Assembly: GCA_051122655.1 (NCBI GenBank)
Contig: CP182107.1
Span: forward strand, 806,001 to 870,000
Source of the DNA: Pasteurella sp030783905
Lineage (GTDB): Bacteria > Pseudomonadota > Gammaproteobacteria > Enterobacterales > Pasteurellaceae
Reading direction: 5' to 3'
Length of the DNA: 64,000 nt
Shown: piece after piece, positions 52,644 to 60,336 of the stretch
Layout of the letters: each line of letters opens with the position of its first letter
Numbering within the stretch: position 1 is the stretch's first letter
Program-made: the position numbers and the translations under genes
Notes under the pieces: generated by a model
The model's database searches: none
The model's input: the letters and a program-made list of their open reading frames with translations, nothing else
Told to the model about the DNA's origin: nothing

Positions 52644-53811
52644 AACACTGTCTATTTCTTTTCTAACCTCGCTCATCCTTGCTGGCTGTAATAGCATGCC
52701 TAGCTCGGGTCCTACGCAAGATCATATTATTGCGTTAAAAAATACACAAAAAGATGACGTACCCAGTGTCGACGTTATCGAAATGAATGACAAAATTGCA
52801 CATAATTTATTCAAGCAAAAGCAATCTCAATCCTTTACTCAGTTTAAACAACAACATAGCAACTATGCGGATATCATTAATGTGGGGGATACCCTGGATG
52901 TACTGATTTGGGAAGCTGCACCAGCTATTTTATTTGGTAGTGTGCTGTCGCAAACCGGTACTGGTGGTGCAAATCTCACCACTCTACCAGAACAAATTGT
53001 TGCTCGTAATGGCAAAATTACGATTCCATTTTTAGGCCCTATCTTGGTGAAAGGTAAAACACCAGAACAAATTCAGAAAGATATTGCTTACGCCTTATCT
53101 TCCTTAGCCAATAAACCTCAAGTGATTGTTCGTTTAAATAAAAATAATTCGAAAAATGTCACCATTCTCCGTCAAGGTAATAGCGTTAGAATGCCTTTAA
53201 CCTCACAAGGAGAACGCGTACTTGATGCCATTGCCGCGGTAGGAGGAACAACGGAAAATCTACAAGATATTTCCGTTCAATTGACACGTGGTAAAGAAGT
53301 AAAAATTCTCTCTTTAGAAAAATTAGCGACTCACCCAGAAGAAAACATTCTCTTACGTTCAAATGATGTGGTGACATTACTTAATAAACCACTTAGTTTT
53401 ACAGGATTAGGTGCGCTAGGTACCAATAAACAAGTGAAATTCTCTGCTAATGGCTTAACCCTTGCAGAAGGTATTGGGCAAATGGGGGGCTTATTAGATA
53501 ACCGTGCCGATCCTAAAGGCGTGTTTATCTTCCGTTATATGCCATTTAATAAGCTGTCTCTCGCAGAACAAACAAAATGGAAAGCAAGAGGTTATGATCA
53601 TGATATGGAGATTCCAACAGTTTATAGCGTCAATTTACTGAATCCCAAAGCACTATTCTGGTTACAACGTTTCCCTATCCAAGATAAAGATGTGGTTTAT
53701 GTCTCTAATGCCCCAGTGGCCGAATTCCAAAAATTCTTAAAATTAGTGTTTTCTATTACGTCTCCTGTCACAGGTACGCTGCATAACATTAACGTCATTA
53801 AAAATTTATAA
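52630..53811 (+). CDS. hexD: Capsule export outer-membrane lipoprotein HexD (Wza/CtrA type)
   Basis: A 393-residue outer-membrane polysaccharide export protein. The signal peptide ends in a lipobox (LTSLILAGC, Cys at 20). The poly-export domain (~75-175) reads NVGDTLDVLIWEAAPA and ARNGKITIPFLGPILVKGKT, followed by SLBB-like domains (~180-330; RMPLTSQGERVLDAIAAVGG). It forms the outer-membrane channel for capsule passed by the HexABC complex. It overlaps hyaB by 14 bases, joining the biosynthesis and export halves of the operon. Confidence 0.95.
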   Translation: MKPIKTLSISFLTSLILAGCNSMPSSGPTQDHIIALKNTQKDDVPSVDVIEMNDKIAHNLFKQKQSQSFTQFKQQHSNYADIINVGDTLDVLIWEAAPAILFGSVLSQTGTGGANLTTLPEQIVARNGKITIPFLGPILVKGKTPEQIQKDIAYALSSLANKPQVIVRLNKNNSKNVTILRQGNSVRMPLTSQGERVLDAIAAVGGTTENLQDISVQLTRGKEVKILSLEKLATHPEENILLRSNDVVTLLNKPLSFTGLGALGTNKQVKFSANGLTLAEGIGQMGGLLDNRADPKGVFIFRYMPFNKLSLAEQTKWKARGYDHDMEIPTVYSVNLLNPKALFWLQRFPIQDKDVVYVSNAPVAEFQKFLKLVFSITSPVTGTLHNINVIKNL

Positions 53812-53820
53812 GGAGAAAGA

Positions 53821-54951
53821 ATGAGCAAAATACAAAAAAATCAATTTAAAAAGTGGTTTAGAAAATTTCAAAAAATCAACACGCTCTTTAAATACATGGT
53901 GGTGCTCCCAACAGGGTGTGCAATCTTTTATTTTAGTTTATGGGCATCTGATATTTACATCTCTCAATCGAGCTTTGTTGTACGTACTCCCAAAAATCAA
54001 GCTGCCTTAAGTGGCGTCGGTGCTCTCTTGCAAAGTTCCGGCTTTGCTCGCGCACAAGATGATACTTATACGGTACAAGAATTCATGCGTTCACGCTCTA
54101 CGCTAGAATTATTAGAAAAAAGTATTCCTATCCGCCACTTTTATGAGGATAAAGGTGACTTATTTAGCCGCTTTAACCCTCTAAACATTTTCTCGGAACA
54201 AGAAGCCTTTTATCAATATTTTAGTAAAAAGCTTTCCGTTAATTTTGATTCAGTATCGGGTATCGCCACGCTCAACATCCGAGCATTTGATCCGAAAGAA
54301 GCACAACAAATTAACCAAGAACTACTGAAACAAGGTGAATATCTGATCAATCGCCTCAATGAACGCGCGCGAAAAGATACCGTCATGTTTGCAGAACTTG
54401 CTGTCAGTGAAGCTGAAAAGAAAGTGACAGAAACCTCGTCCGCACTCAGTGAATATCGAATCAAAAATGGAGTATTTGATTTACAATCTCAATCAGAAGT
54501 ACAACTATCTTTAATTTCAACCTTACAAAATGAACTGATTACGATTCAAACACAATTAGATCAAGTACGTTCTATTTCACCCAATAACCCTCAAGTACAA
54601 ACATTACTTGCACGAGCAAAAAGTATTCGTAAAGAAATGCAACAGCAAGTACAACAAGTATTAGGTGGGGGAAATTCAATTGTGACTCAAACCGCAGAGT
54701 ATCAACGTTTAGTACTGAATAATACCTTAGCGCAACAACAGCTAAGTACAGCAATAACCTCATTACAAAATGCCAGAACAGAGGCGGATCGTCAGCAATT
54801 ATATTTAGAAATCATTAGTCATCCTAATGAACCTGATTTAGCCTTAGAACCTTATCGCTTATACAACATACTTGCGACTTTATTTATTTCTTTAATTTTA
54901 TATGGCATTACTCTTCTCTTATTAGCCAGTATTCGAGAGCATAAAAATTAA
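53821..54951 (+). CDS. hexC: Capsule export inner-membrane/periplasmic protein HexC (KpsE/CtrB/BexC type)
   Basis: A 376-residue polysaccharide co-polymerase-like adaptor. A short cytoplasmic start is followed by a membrane helix (~24-42; YMVVLPTGCAIFYFSLWASD), a periplasmic Wzz-like domain with SSFVVRTPKNQAALSGVGAL and VQEFMRSRSTLELLE, a long coiled coil (~185-320), and a C-terminal helix (~350-370). It links the ABC exporter with HexD. It lies 10 bases after hexD; its stop overlaps the hexB start by one base (TAATG). Confidence 0.95.
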   Translation: MSKIQKNQFKKWFRKFQKINTLFKYMVVLPTGCAIFYFSLWASDIYISQSSFVVRTPKNQAALSGVGALLQSSGFARAQDDTYTVQEFMRSRSTLELLEKSIPIRHFYEDKGDLFSRFNPLNIFSEQEAFYQYFSKKLSVNFDSVSGIATLNIRAFDPKEAQQINQELLKQGEYLINRLNERARKDTVMFAELAVSEAEKKVTETSSALSEYRIKNGVFDLQSQSEVQLSLISTLQNELITIQTQLDQVRSISPNNPQVQTLLARAKSIRKEMQQQVQQVLGGGNSIVTQTAEYQRLVLNNTLAQQQLSTAITSLQNARTEADRQQLYLEIISHPNEPDLALEPYRLYNILATLFISLILYGITLLLLASIREHKN

Positions 54952-55748
54952 TGTTATACGATGACCAAACTACGCTAAAACAATCCTTTATTATCCAAAA
55001 TAGAGTGATTGGCGCCCTTTTAATGCGTGAGATCATTACACGTTATGGCAGAAAAAATCTCGGTTTTTTATGGCTATTCGTCGAACCACTCTTAATGACA
55101 GGGCTAATTGTAATCTTGTGGAGTACCTTCCGCGCAGATCAGTTTTCTAATTTAAATATCATGGCATTTATGATCACTGGCTATCCTCTGATGATGATGT
55201 GGCGTAATGCGTCAAATAGGGCTATTGGTGCAGTTTCGGCTAATAGCACCCTACTCTATCACCGCAATGTCAGAGTACTTGATACCTTAATTGCGAGGAT
55301 GATATTGGAAATATCCGGTGCCACTATTGCGCAAATTGTTCTAATGAGTTTGTGTATTGCACTTGATTGGATACCGATGCCACAAGATATTTTCTATATG
55401 TTACTCGCTTGGTTTTTAATGGCGTTATTTGCAATTGGGTTTGGCTTTATTATCTGCTCCATATCACATCATGTAGAAGTGTTCGGTAAATTATGGGGCA
55501 TAGTAAGTTTTGCCATGATGCCTTTATCTGGCACCTTCTTTTTTGTTTACAATCTACCTACGCAAGCAAGAGAATATTTACTCTGGATTCCCATGATTCA
55601 TGGTTCAGAAATGTTTAGACACGGCTATTTTGGTGATTCTGTCATTACCTTGGAAAATCCTTATCTTCTTATGTTGTATAACTTAATTTTTCTTTTTATT
55701 GGGTTATTAATGGTCGCACACTTTAGTAAAGGGATAGAGCCTCGATGA
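54951..55748 (+). CDS. hexB: Capsule ABC exporter permease HexB (KpsM/BexB type)
   Basis: A 265-residue inner-membrane permease of the ABC-2 family with six hydrophobic segments. The N-terminal amphipathic part with LLMREIITRYGRKNLGFLWL and the segment FFVYNLPTQAREYLLWIPMI are characteristic of KpsM/BexB. Two copies with two HexA subunits export the lipid-linked capsule across the inner membrane. The start overlaps hexC and the stop overlaps hexA by four bases (ATGA). Confidence 0.96.
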   Translation: MLYDDQTTLKQSFIIQNRVIGALLMREIITRYGRKNLGFLWLFVEPLLMTGLIVILWSTFRADQFSNLNIMAFMITGYPLMMMWRNASNRAIGAVSANSTLLYHRNVRVLDTLIARMILEISGATIAQIVLMSLCIALDWIPMPQDIFYMLLAWFLMALFAIGFGFIICSISHHVEVFGKLWGIVSFAMMPLSGTFFFVYNLPTQAREYLLWIPMIHGSEMFRHGYFGDSVITLENPYLLMLYNLIFLFIGLLMVAHFSKGIEPR

Positions 55749-56404
55749 TTTATGTAGAAAATGTATGCAAAAAATACCTTAATCGTACCGGTTGGCATAC
55801 TGTGTTAGAAGATGTGAACTTTTCACTCAGAAAAGGGCAAAAAGTCGGTATTCTAGGAAAAAATGGGGCAGGAAAATCAACACTGATTCGCTTACTCAGT
55901 GGTGTTGAACCGCCTACATCAGGAAAAATTACCCGTAAAATGACAATATCTTGGCCGTTAGGCTTCAGTGGTGCCTTTCAAGGAAGTTTGACGGGCATGG
56001 ATAACTTACGTTTTATAGCGAGGATCTATAATGCGGATATCCAGTATGTAAAGCGTTTTACCGAAGAATTCTCAGAGCTTGGTCAATATTTATATGAACC
56101 AGTACGCACCTATTCATCTGGGATGAAAGCCAGATTAGCCTTTGCACTATCACTCTCGATTGAGTTTGACTGTTATCTGATAGATGAAGTAATTGCTGTT
56201 GGTGATGCTCGTTTTGCAGATAAGTGTAAATATGAATTATTTGAAAAGCGAAAAGATCGCTCATTGATCTTAGTTTCTCATAGTCCGAATGCCATTCGAG
56301 AATATTGTGATAACGCGATGGTTTTGCATAATGGTGTTATGCATCATTTCAACTCCATTGATATAGCATATCAATTTCATAATAATGCCTTACAAACAAA
56401 GTAA
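55745..56404 (+). CDS. hexA: Capsule ABC exporter ATPase HexA (KpsT/BexA type)
   Basis: A 219-residue ATPase for capsule export. Walker A is LGKNGAGKSTLIRLL near residue 40, the ABC signature YSSGMKARLAFALSLS near 125, Walker B CYLIDEVIAVGD near 150, and the switch His lies in LVSHSPNAIREY. The length and lack of an O-antigen-recognition domain fit KpsT/BexA. It is the last gene of the hyaE-to-hexA run, followed by a terminator shared with grxD. Confidence 0.97.
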   Translation: MIYVENVCKKYLNRTGWHTVLEDVNFSLRKGQKVGILGKNGAGKSTLIRLLSGVEPPTSGKITRKMTISWPLGFSGAFQGSLTGMDNLRFIARIYNADIQYVKRFTEEFSELGQYLYEPVRTYSSGMKARLAFALSLSIEFDCYLIDEVIAVGDARFADKCKYELFEKRKDRSLILVSHSPNAIREYCDNAMVLHNGVMHHFNSIDIAYQFHNNALQTK

Positions 56405-56407
56405 AAA

Positions 56408-56426
56408 AACCCGCTTATCGCGGGTT
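56408..56426. terminator. Terminator between hexA and grxD
   Basis: AACCCGC (56408-56414) and GCGGGTT (56420-56426) form a GC-rich stem with a 5-base loop, with an A run on the left and TCTATTTTT on the right. It can stop transcripts from both converging genes. Confidence 0.85.
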
Positions 56427-56438
56427 CTATTTTTACCT

Positions 56439-56768
56439 TTATTCCTGAGGATATTTTGCTGCCACTTCAGCTAATAAGGTTTGTAATTCACCTTGTTGGA
56501 ACATTTCTAAAATGATATCACACCCCCCTACTAATTCGCCCTCTACCCATAATTGTGGGAAGGTTGGCCAGTTAGCATAGGCGGGTAATTCGGCACGGAT
56601 ATCGGGGTGCTGTAAAATATCCACATAACCAAATGGGACTTTACAATGCATTAATGCTTCCACCGCTCGCGCAGAAAAACCACACGATGGAAATTTCGGT
56701 GAGCCTTTCATGTAAATAAGAATAGGGTTTTCACTGATTTGTTTTTTAATTTTATCTAAGGTTTCCAT
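56439..56768 (-). CDS. grxD: Monothiol glutaredoxin GrxD
   Basis: A 109-residue cytoplasmic Grx4-type protein that binds and transfers [2Fe-2S] clusters with glutathione. The CGFS active site is in FPSCGFSARAVEAL near residue 30; WPTFPQLWVEGELVGGCDII holds the glutathione-binding TFPQ and GG-D. The start at 56768 follows GAGGAT; an ATA-preceded longer frame of four residues is not supported. It converges on the capsule operon. Confidence 0.96.
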   Translation of the reverse strand: METLDKIKKQISENPILIYMKGSPKFPSCGFSARAVEALMHCKVPFGYVDILQHPDIRAELPAYANWPTFPQLWVEGELVGGCDIILEMFQQGELQTLLAEVAAKYPQE

Positions 56769-56852
56769 AATTATCCTCAAAAGTAATGAAACGGTGTTAT
56801 TGTAGCATACAGAAAAAGGGCAACCAATAAGCCGACTAAAATAATCAACTAT

Positions 56853-57605
56853 TCACCAACTTCCACCCGCGCCACCGCCACCGAAACTGCCACCACCAAA
56901 TCCGCCACCGGATCCACCGCCACCAAAGCCGCCAAAACCACCGCTATTCCGGCGACGTGGGAACGAAGAGGTACGTGAACCTGATTGATGACGACTTGGA
57001 CTCACATAACCACTTGGCAAGAATTCGTTGAACAGGATAAAAGCAATAAAAATAGCAATCATCAAAAAAGGAATATAATCTTCCCATGTTTCCTCTAAAA
57101 CTTGCTGCGCATCAAATTCGCCTTTACTTGCTGCGATAAGATAATCTATTCCCTGATTAATCCCTATTGCGTATTGCCCTTCTTTAAAGTGCGGTGTCAT
57201 TTGATTGCGAATTAATTGGGATAAAAATGCATCGGGTAATACCCCCTCAAGTCCTTGCCCTACCGCAATAAACATCTTACGATCTTGCTTGGCAACTAAC
57301 ATTAATACACCATTATTTAATTGCTTACGCCCAATTCCCCACTTGTCCCCTAATTCAAACGCGTATTGCGAGATGTCATACTCTTGTGTGGAAGGAATAA
57401 TCACCACTGCAATCTGTGAACTGGTTTCTTGCCCATACTGACTCAGTTTGCGTTCTAATACCGCTTTATCATTATCCGATAATGTTTTGGTATAATCATT
57501 TACATACTGAAATGGGTTCGGCATGGGTGGAAATTGTGCTGAAAATACAGGAACAGCCCACAACATTGTGACAAAAAGCACCGCACTTTTTAGCCATTTA
57601 ATCAT
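56853..57605 (-). CDS. TPM-domain protein with Gly-rich tail (YgcG family)
   Basis: A 250-residue membrane protein. A signal peptide (~1-22, ending VFSA) is followed by a TPM domain (~30-150; VNDYTKTLSDNDKAVLERKL, SSQIAVVIIPS, NNGVLMLVAKQDRKMFIAVG), a membrane helix (~172-190) and a tail of Ser/Arg then nearly pure Gly, Ser and Phe ending GGAGGSW. TPM domains are linked to photosystem repair in plants and to membrane stress proteins in bacteria; the role here is not known. Its start overlaps the next TPM gene upstream, so the lemA-TPM-TPM set is one operon. Confidence 0.85.
   Translation of the reverse strand: MIKWLKSAVLFVTMLWAVPVFSAQFPPMPNPFQYVNDYTKTLSDNDKAVLERKLSQYGQETSSQIAVVIIPSTQEYDISQYAFELGDKWGIGRKQLNNGVLMLVAKQDRKMFIAVGQGLEGVLPDAFLSQLIRNQMTPHFKEGQYAIGINQGIDYLIAASKGEFDAQQVLEETWEDYIPFLMIAIFIAFILFNEFLPSGYVSPSRHQSGSRTSSFPRRRNSGGFGGFGGGGSGGGFGGGSFGGGGAGGSW
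57580..57588. repeat. Uptake signal sequence (one of many perfect copies)
   Basis: ACCGCACTT at this position is one perfect copy of the Haemophilus/Pasteurella-type 9-bp uptake core. Others seen: 1991, 2488, 5031, 12858, 13815, 20645, 22244, 24658, 35457, 38727, 40399, 57187 and 63089 (start positions). None was seen between about 40.4 and 57.1 kb, which covers the whole capsule locus. Confidence 0.85.
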
Positions 57606-58047
57606 GGATAATTACCTCATTATCAAGTTCATTTTTGTCATCTGGCTGAATTGGAAAGTACTTTGCTAATTCCTTGCCAATATTGTCAATGACAACAATA
57701 ATCCCCTGAGTGTAATCTTTTTGGCGGAAATTGCTGACCATGAATTCGCATTGTTGTTGCCAGAATGCATCACCAACATATTGATGAATGCCCTGATCAC
57801 CAATAATCGCACATTGGTGGGATTTCCATGCCACATAAATTAACACACCATTACGTCTGACAGTCTGTTGCATATCCAATTCATCAAACACTTGTAATGC
57901 TCTTTCAATCCCCGTCTTCACGTTGGCTTTTTTTGGTATGTTCTTTTCAACATAGACACGTAATTCAGCCGAGGTGTATTGCTCAAGTTGAGAAATGGCC
58001 TGTTCAATGCGCGCTTTATCTATAGGGAGGCTTGGGAAAAAAAGCAT
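57598..58047 (-). CDS. TPM-domain protein without signal peptide
   Basis: A 149-residue protein with a TPM-type fold over most of its length (KARIEQAISQLEQYTSAELR, NGVLIYVAWKSHQCAIIGDQ, GIHQYVGDAFWQQQ). No signal peptide or membrane helix is visible, so it may work on the cytoplasmic face, unlike its neighbour. It overlaps the YgcG-family gene by 8 bases and begins 21 bases after lemA. A lemA plus two TPM genes is a recurrent set in gamma-proteobacteria. Confidence 0.82.
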   Translation of the reverse strand: MLFFPSLPIDKARIEQAISQLEQYTSAELRVYVEKNIPKKANVKTGIERALQVFDELDMQQTVRRNGVLIYVAWKSHQCAIIGDQGIHQYVGDAFWQQQCEFMVSNFRQKDYTQGIIVVIDNIGKELAKYFPIQPDDKNELDNEVIIHD

Positions 58048-58068
58048 ATCGCGTCTCTTCAGTTGTGA

Positions 58069-58650
58069 TTAATTAAAATTCACAGCAGGTGCATTGGCCG
58101 CACCATCTACTGATTTGAAATAAGGTTTTTCTTTGAAACCAAAGAGTACCGCAACCAGCTTAGTTGGGAATTGGCGTACTTTTTGGTTATACACGCGTGC
58201 TGCTTCGTTAAATTTATTGCGCGCCACATTAATACGATTTTCTGTTCCTTCTAATTGTGCCTGTAGATTCATAAAGCCTTCATTGGCTTTTAATGCAGGA
58301 TATTGTTCAACGGTGACCAATAAACGAGATAATGCGGAACCTACTTCATTTTGATTTTGTTGGAATTTCGCAAGCTGTTCTTCGGAAAGATTCGCTGGGT
58401 CAATTTTCGTTTGCGTCGCTTTGGCACGAGCTTCTATCACTTGCGTTAAGGTATTTTTTTCAAAATCAGCCTGACCTTTCACTGTATTGACGAGATTTGG
58501 AATCAAGTCCGCACGACGTTGGTAAGATGATTCGACATTTGCCCATACAGACTCAATTTCTTCTTCCGCTTTCACTAAACCATTGTAGCTTCCCATTAAT
58601 GTAAAGCCGGCTACGATAGCCACAATAATAAGTACAATCCACTTTTTCAT
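58069..58650 (-). CDS. lemA: LemA family protein
   Basis: A 193-residue protein with one N-terminal membrane helix (~3-21; WIVLIIVAIVAGFTLMGSYN) and a long helical domain outside the membrane. The motifs YNGLVKAEEEIESVWANVES, YQRRADLIPNLVNTVKG and NVARNKFNEAARVYNQKVRQ are diagnostic for LemA. The function is not settled; it is often found with TPM proteins. First gene of the lemA-TPM-TPM operon, downstream of the ompA terminator. Confidence 0.93.
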   Translation of the reverse strand: MKKWIVLIIVAIVAGFTLMGSYNGLVKAEEEIESVWANVESSYQRRADLIPNLVNTVKGQADFEKNTLTQVIEARAKATQTKIDPANLSEEQLAKFQQNQNEVGSALSRLLVTVEQYPALKANEGFMNLQAQLEGTENRINVARNKFNEAARVYNQKVRQFPTKLVAVLFGFKEKPYFKSVDGAANAPAVNFN

Positions 58651-58686
58651 TGCCCGTTCCTCAAATAAAATATCAATTTATAAAAT

Positions 58687-58716
58687 AAAAGACCTAAACG
58701 GTGGTTTAGGTCTTTT
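58687..58716 (-). terminator. ompA terminator
   Basis: AAAAGACCTAAAC (58687-58699) and GTTTAGGTCTTTT (58704-58716) are perfect 13-base arms around a 4-base loop, 35 bases after the ompA stop codon. It isolates ompA from the lemA operon. Confidence 0.9.
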
Positions 58717-58750
58717 CATCTTCTTTCTTGCTATAAGTTTAACAAATTAC

Positions 58751-59803
58751 TTATTTGTTACCTTTAACAGCAACTTCAACGCGACGATCGTCAGCTAAAC
58801 AAGCGATAAGTGCTTTACGGCCTTTAACTGCATCACATTTGTTACCCGTTACAGGGTTTGCTTCACCGTGACCTGTTGCGCTGATAGCGTTTTGTGCAAC
58901 ACCTTTCGCGACTAAGTAGTTAGCTACTGTGTCAGCACGGCGTTGTGATAATTTTAAGTTGTAAGCGTCAGAACCTAAACGGTCTGTGTAACCAGCTACT
59001 GCAACAGAAGCAGATTTTAACTGGGCGATTTCACCGTAGATACCATCTAACACGTTTTGTGCAGCTGGTTTTAAGTCTGCTTTGTCGAAACCGAATGTTA
59101 CATCAGAGTTTAATGTGAAAGTTTTGTTCACAACTTCTGGTACATAAACAGTTTGACCGAAACGGTAAGATAAACCTGCAGTTACAGAACCGATATCTGG
59201 TCTGTAATCTACGCGCTCACCTTTAGCATTTTTTAATTTGCCCACATTGTTTAACCATTGGTATTCAACACGTAAAGCAAGTTCAGGAATGAACGCATAC
59301 TCTAAACCACCTGCGAATACTGGAGAAACTTGCGTGCTATGCGTTCTTTTATAGCCTTCTGTCTCATCAGATTCACTATATAATTTATAGTCAGAACGCA
59401 CTAACGCGGCACCAACACGTGCATACACATCTAATCCATCAAGTACTGGGTAGCTCGCTTTTAAACTTAAATGTGCACCATGGTTAGTGTGTTTTGCTAG
59501 ATCTTTTGCTTTTTGATCTTTCCCAACCATGCGTAGTTTTGCACGACCAAAATCATCATAACCTAATTCTACCGCGAAATTGTCCGTGATTTGATAGCCA
59601 CCAAATACACCATAAGTAACACTATTACGTTTGAAACCGAAGGAAGATGGTCCATCGAATTTCTCAACTTGATTTAAACCATCATGGAAAGATGCCCAAC
59701 CTGCTTTAGCACCTACATAGAATGTGTTAGGTTGTGGTGCAGCTTGTGCAACTGAAGCTGCGGCTAGTGCAGCGATAGTCAATGCGATTGCAGTTTTTTT
59801 CAT
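58751..59803 (-). CDS. ompA: Outer membrane protein A (OmpA/P5 family porin)
   Basis: A 350-residue major outer-membrane protein. The signal peptide MKKTAIALTIAALAAASVAQ ends at AQA before APQPNTFYVGAKAGW. An eight-stranded barrel (~22-200) with four exposed loops (a long one near SDETEGYKRTHSTQ) is followed by a periplasmic peptidoglycan-binding domain (~215-345) with VAGYTDRLGSDAYNLKLSQR and RRADTVANYLVAKGV. Two Cys near the C-terminus (NKCDAVKG, IACLADDRR) likely form a disulfide. Strong 5' and 3' structures suggest a highly expressed gene. Confidence 0.96.
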   Translation of the reverse strand: MKKTAIALTIAALAAASVAQAAPQPNTFYVGAKAGWASFHDGLNQVEKFDGPSSFGFKRNSVTYGVFGGYQITDNFAVELGYDDFGRAKLRMVGKDQKAKDLAKHTNHGAHLSLKASYPVLDGLDVYARVGAALVRSDYKLYSESDETEGYKRTHSTQVSPVFAGGLEYAFIPELALRVEYQWLNNVGKLKNAKGERVDYRPDIGSVTAGLSYRFGQTVYVPEVVNKTFTLNSDVTFGFDKADLKPAAQNVLDGIYGEIAQLKSASVAVAGYTDRLGSDAYNLKLSQRRADTVANYLVAKGVAQNAISATGHGEANPVTGNKCDAVKGRKALIACLADDRRVEVAVKGNK

Positions 59804-60336
59804 TTGGATGATCCTCTTTATTTAGTCATCTTTAAAATTAAAACCAAGTTTTAGCTAAAGCCATTTTAATTAAAACTTGGAACACAACAATTTGTGTTCA
59901 TTTTCATCTTAAACTTTTTCGATTTAAAAGTGAACTCTTTTTAATCTACTCAGTCTAACCTTTACAACGATAAGGGGGAATTTGCCCTAAATTGCTTTTG
60001 ACAAATTCTTTCCTTTAATTAAATAGTTAAGCTAAAGGAATATTCAAAAGTACCTATATTATCCTACCTTAATATTATAAGGTCAAACTGTTTTTAGCCA
60101 CACTGTATAAAACTCAACCACAAAAGAGGTAAAATAGTATAAAAAATAACCAAATGATATTATTTTTTATACTAATGTCAGATTTTTCCTCGCTTTAAAC
60201 GCCTTTTTTAATGAAAAATTTCCATCTAAATTCTACGACTCTATGTTAAACTCTGAACGCAATCTATACCTAATCAACCGCTTATAAAAATTAATCGAAT
60301 ATTAACATTGTATTTTGAATGAACAGAGTGATTAAC
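59804..60336. other. Divergent region between ompA and the YdiJ-type gene, with ompA leader hairpin
   Basis: In the presumed ompA 5' untranslated region CCAAGTTTTA (59844-59853) and TAAAACTTGG (59871-59880) form a perfect 10-bp stem, 41-77 bases before the ATG. Stem-loops in the ompA leader protect the message in E. coli. The remaining ~450 bases are AT-rich and hold promoters for both genes that I cannot fix precisely; no gene is seen. Confidence 0.5.
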
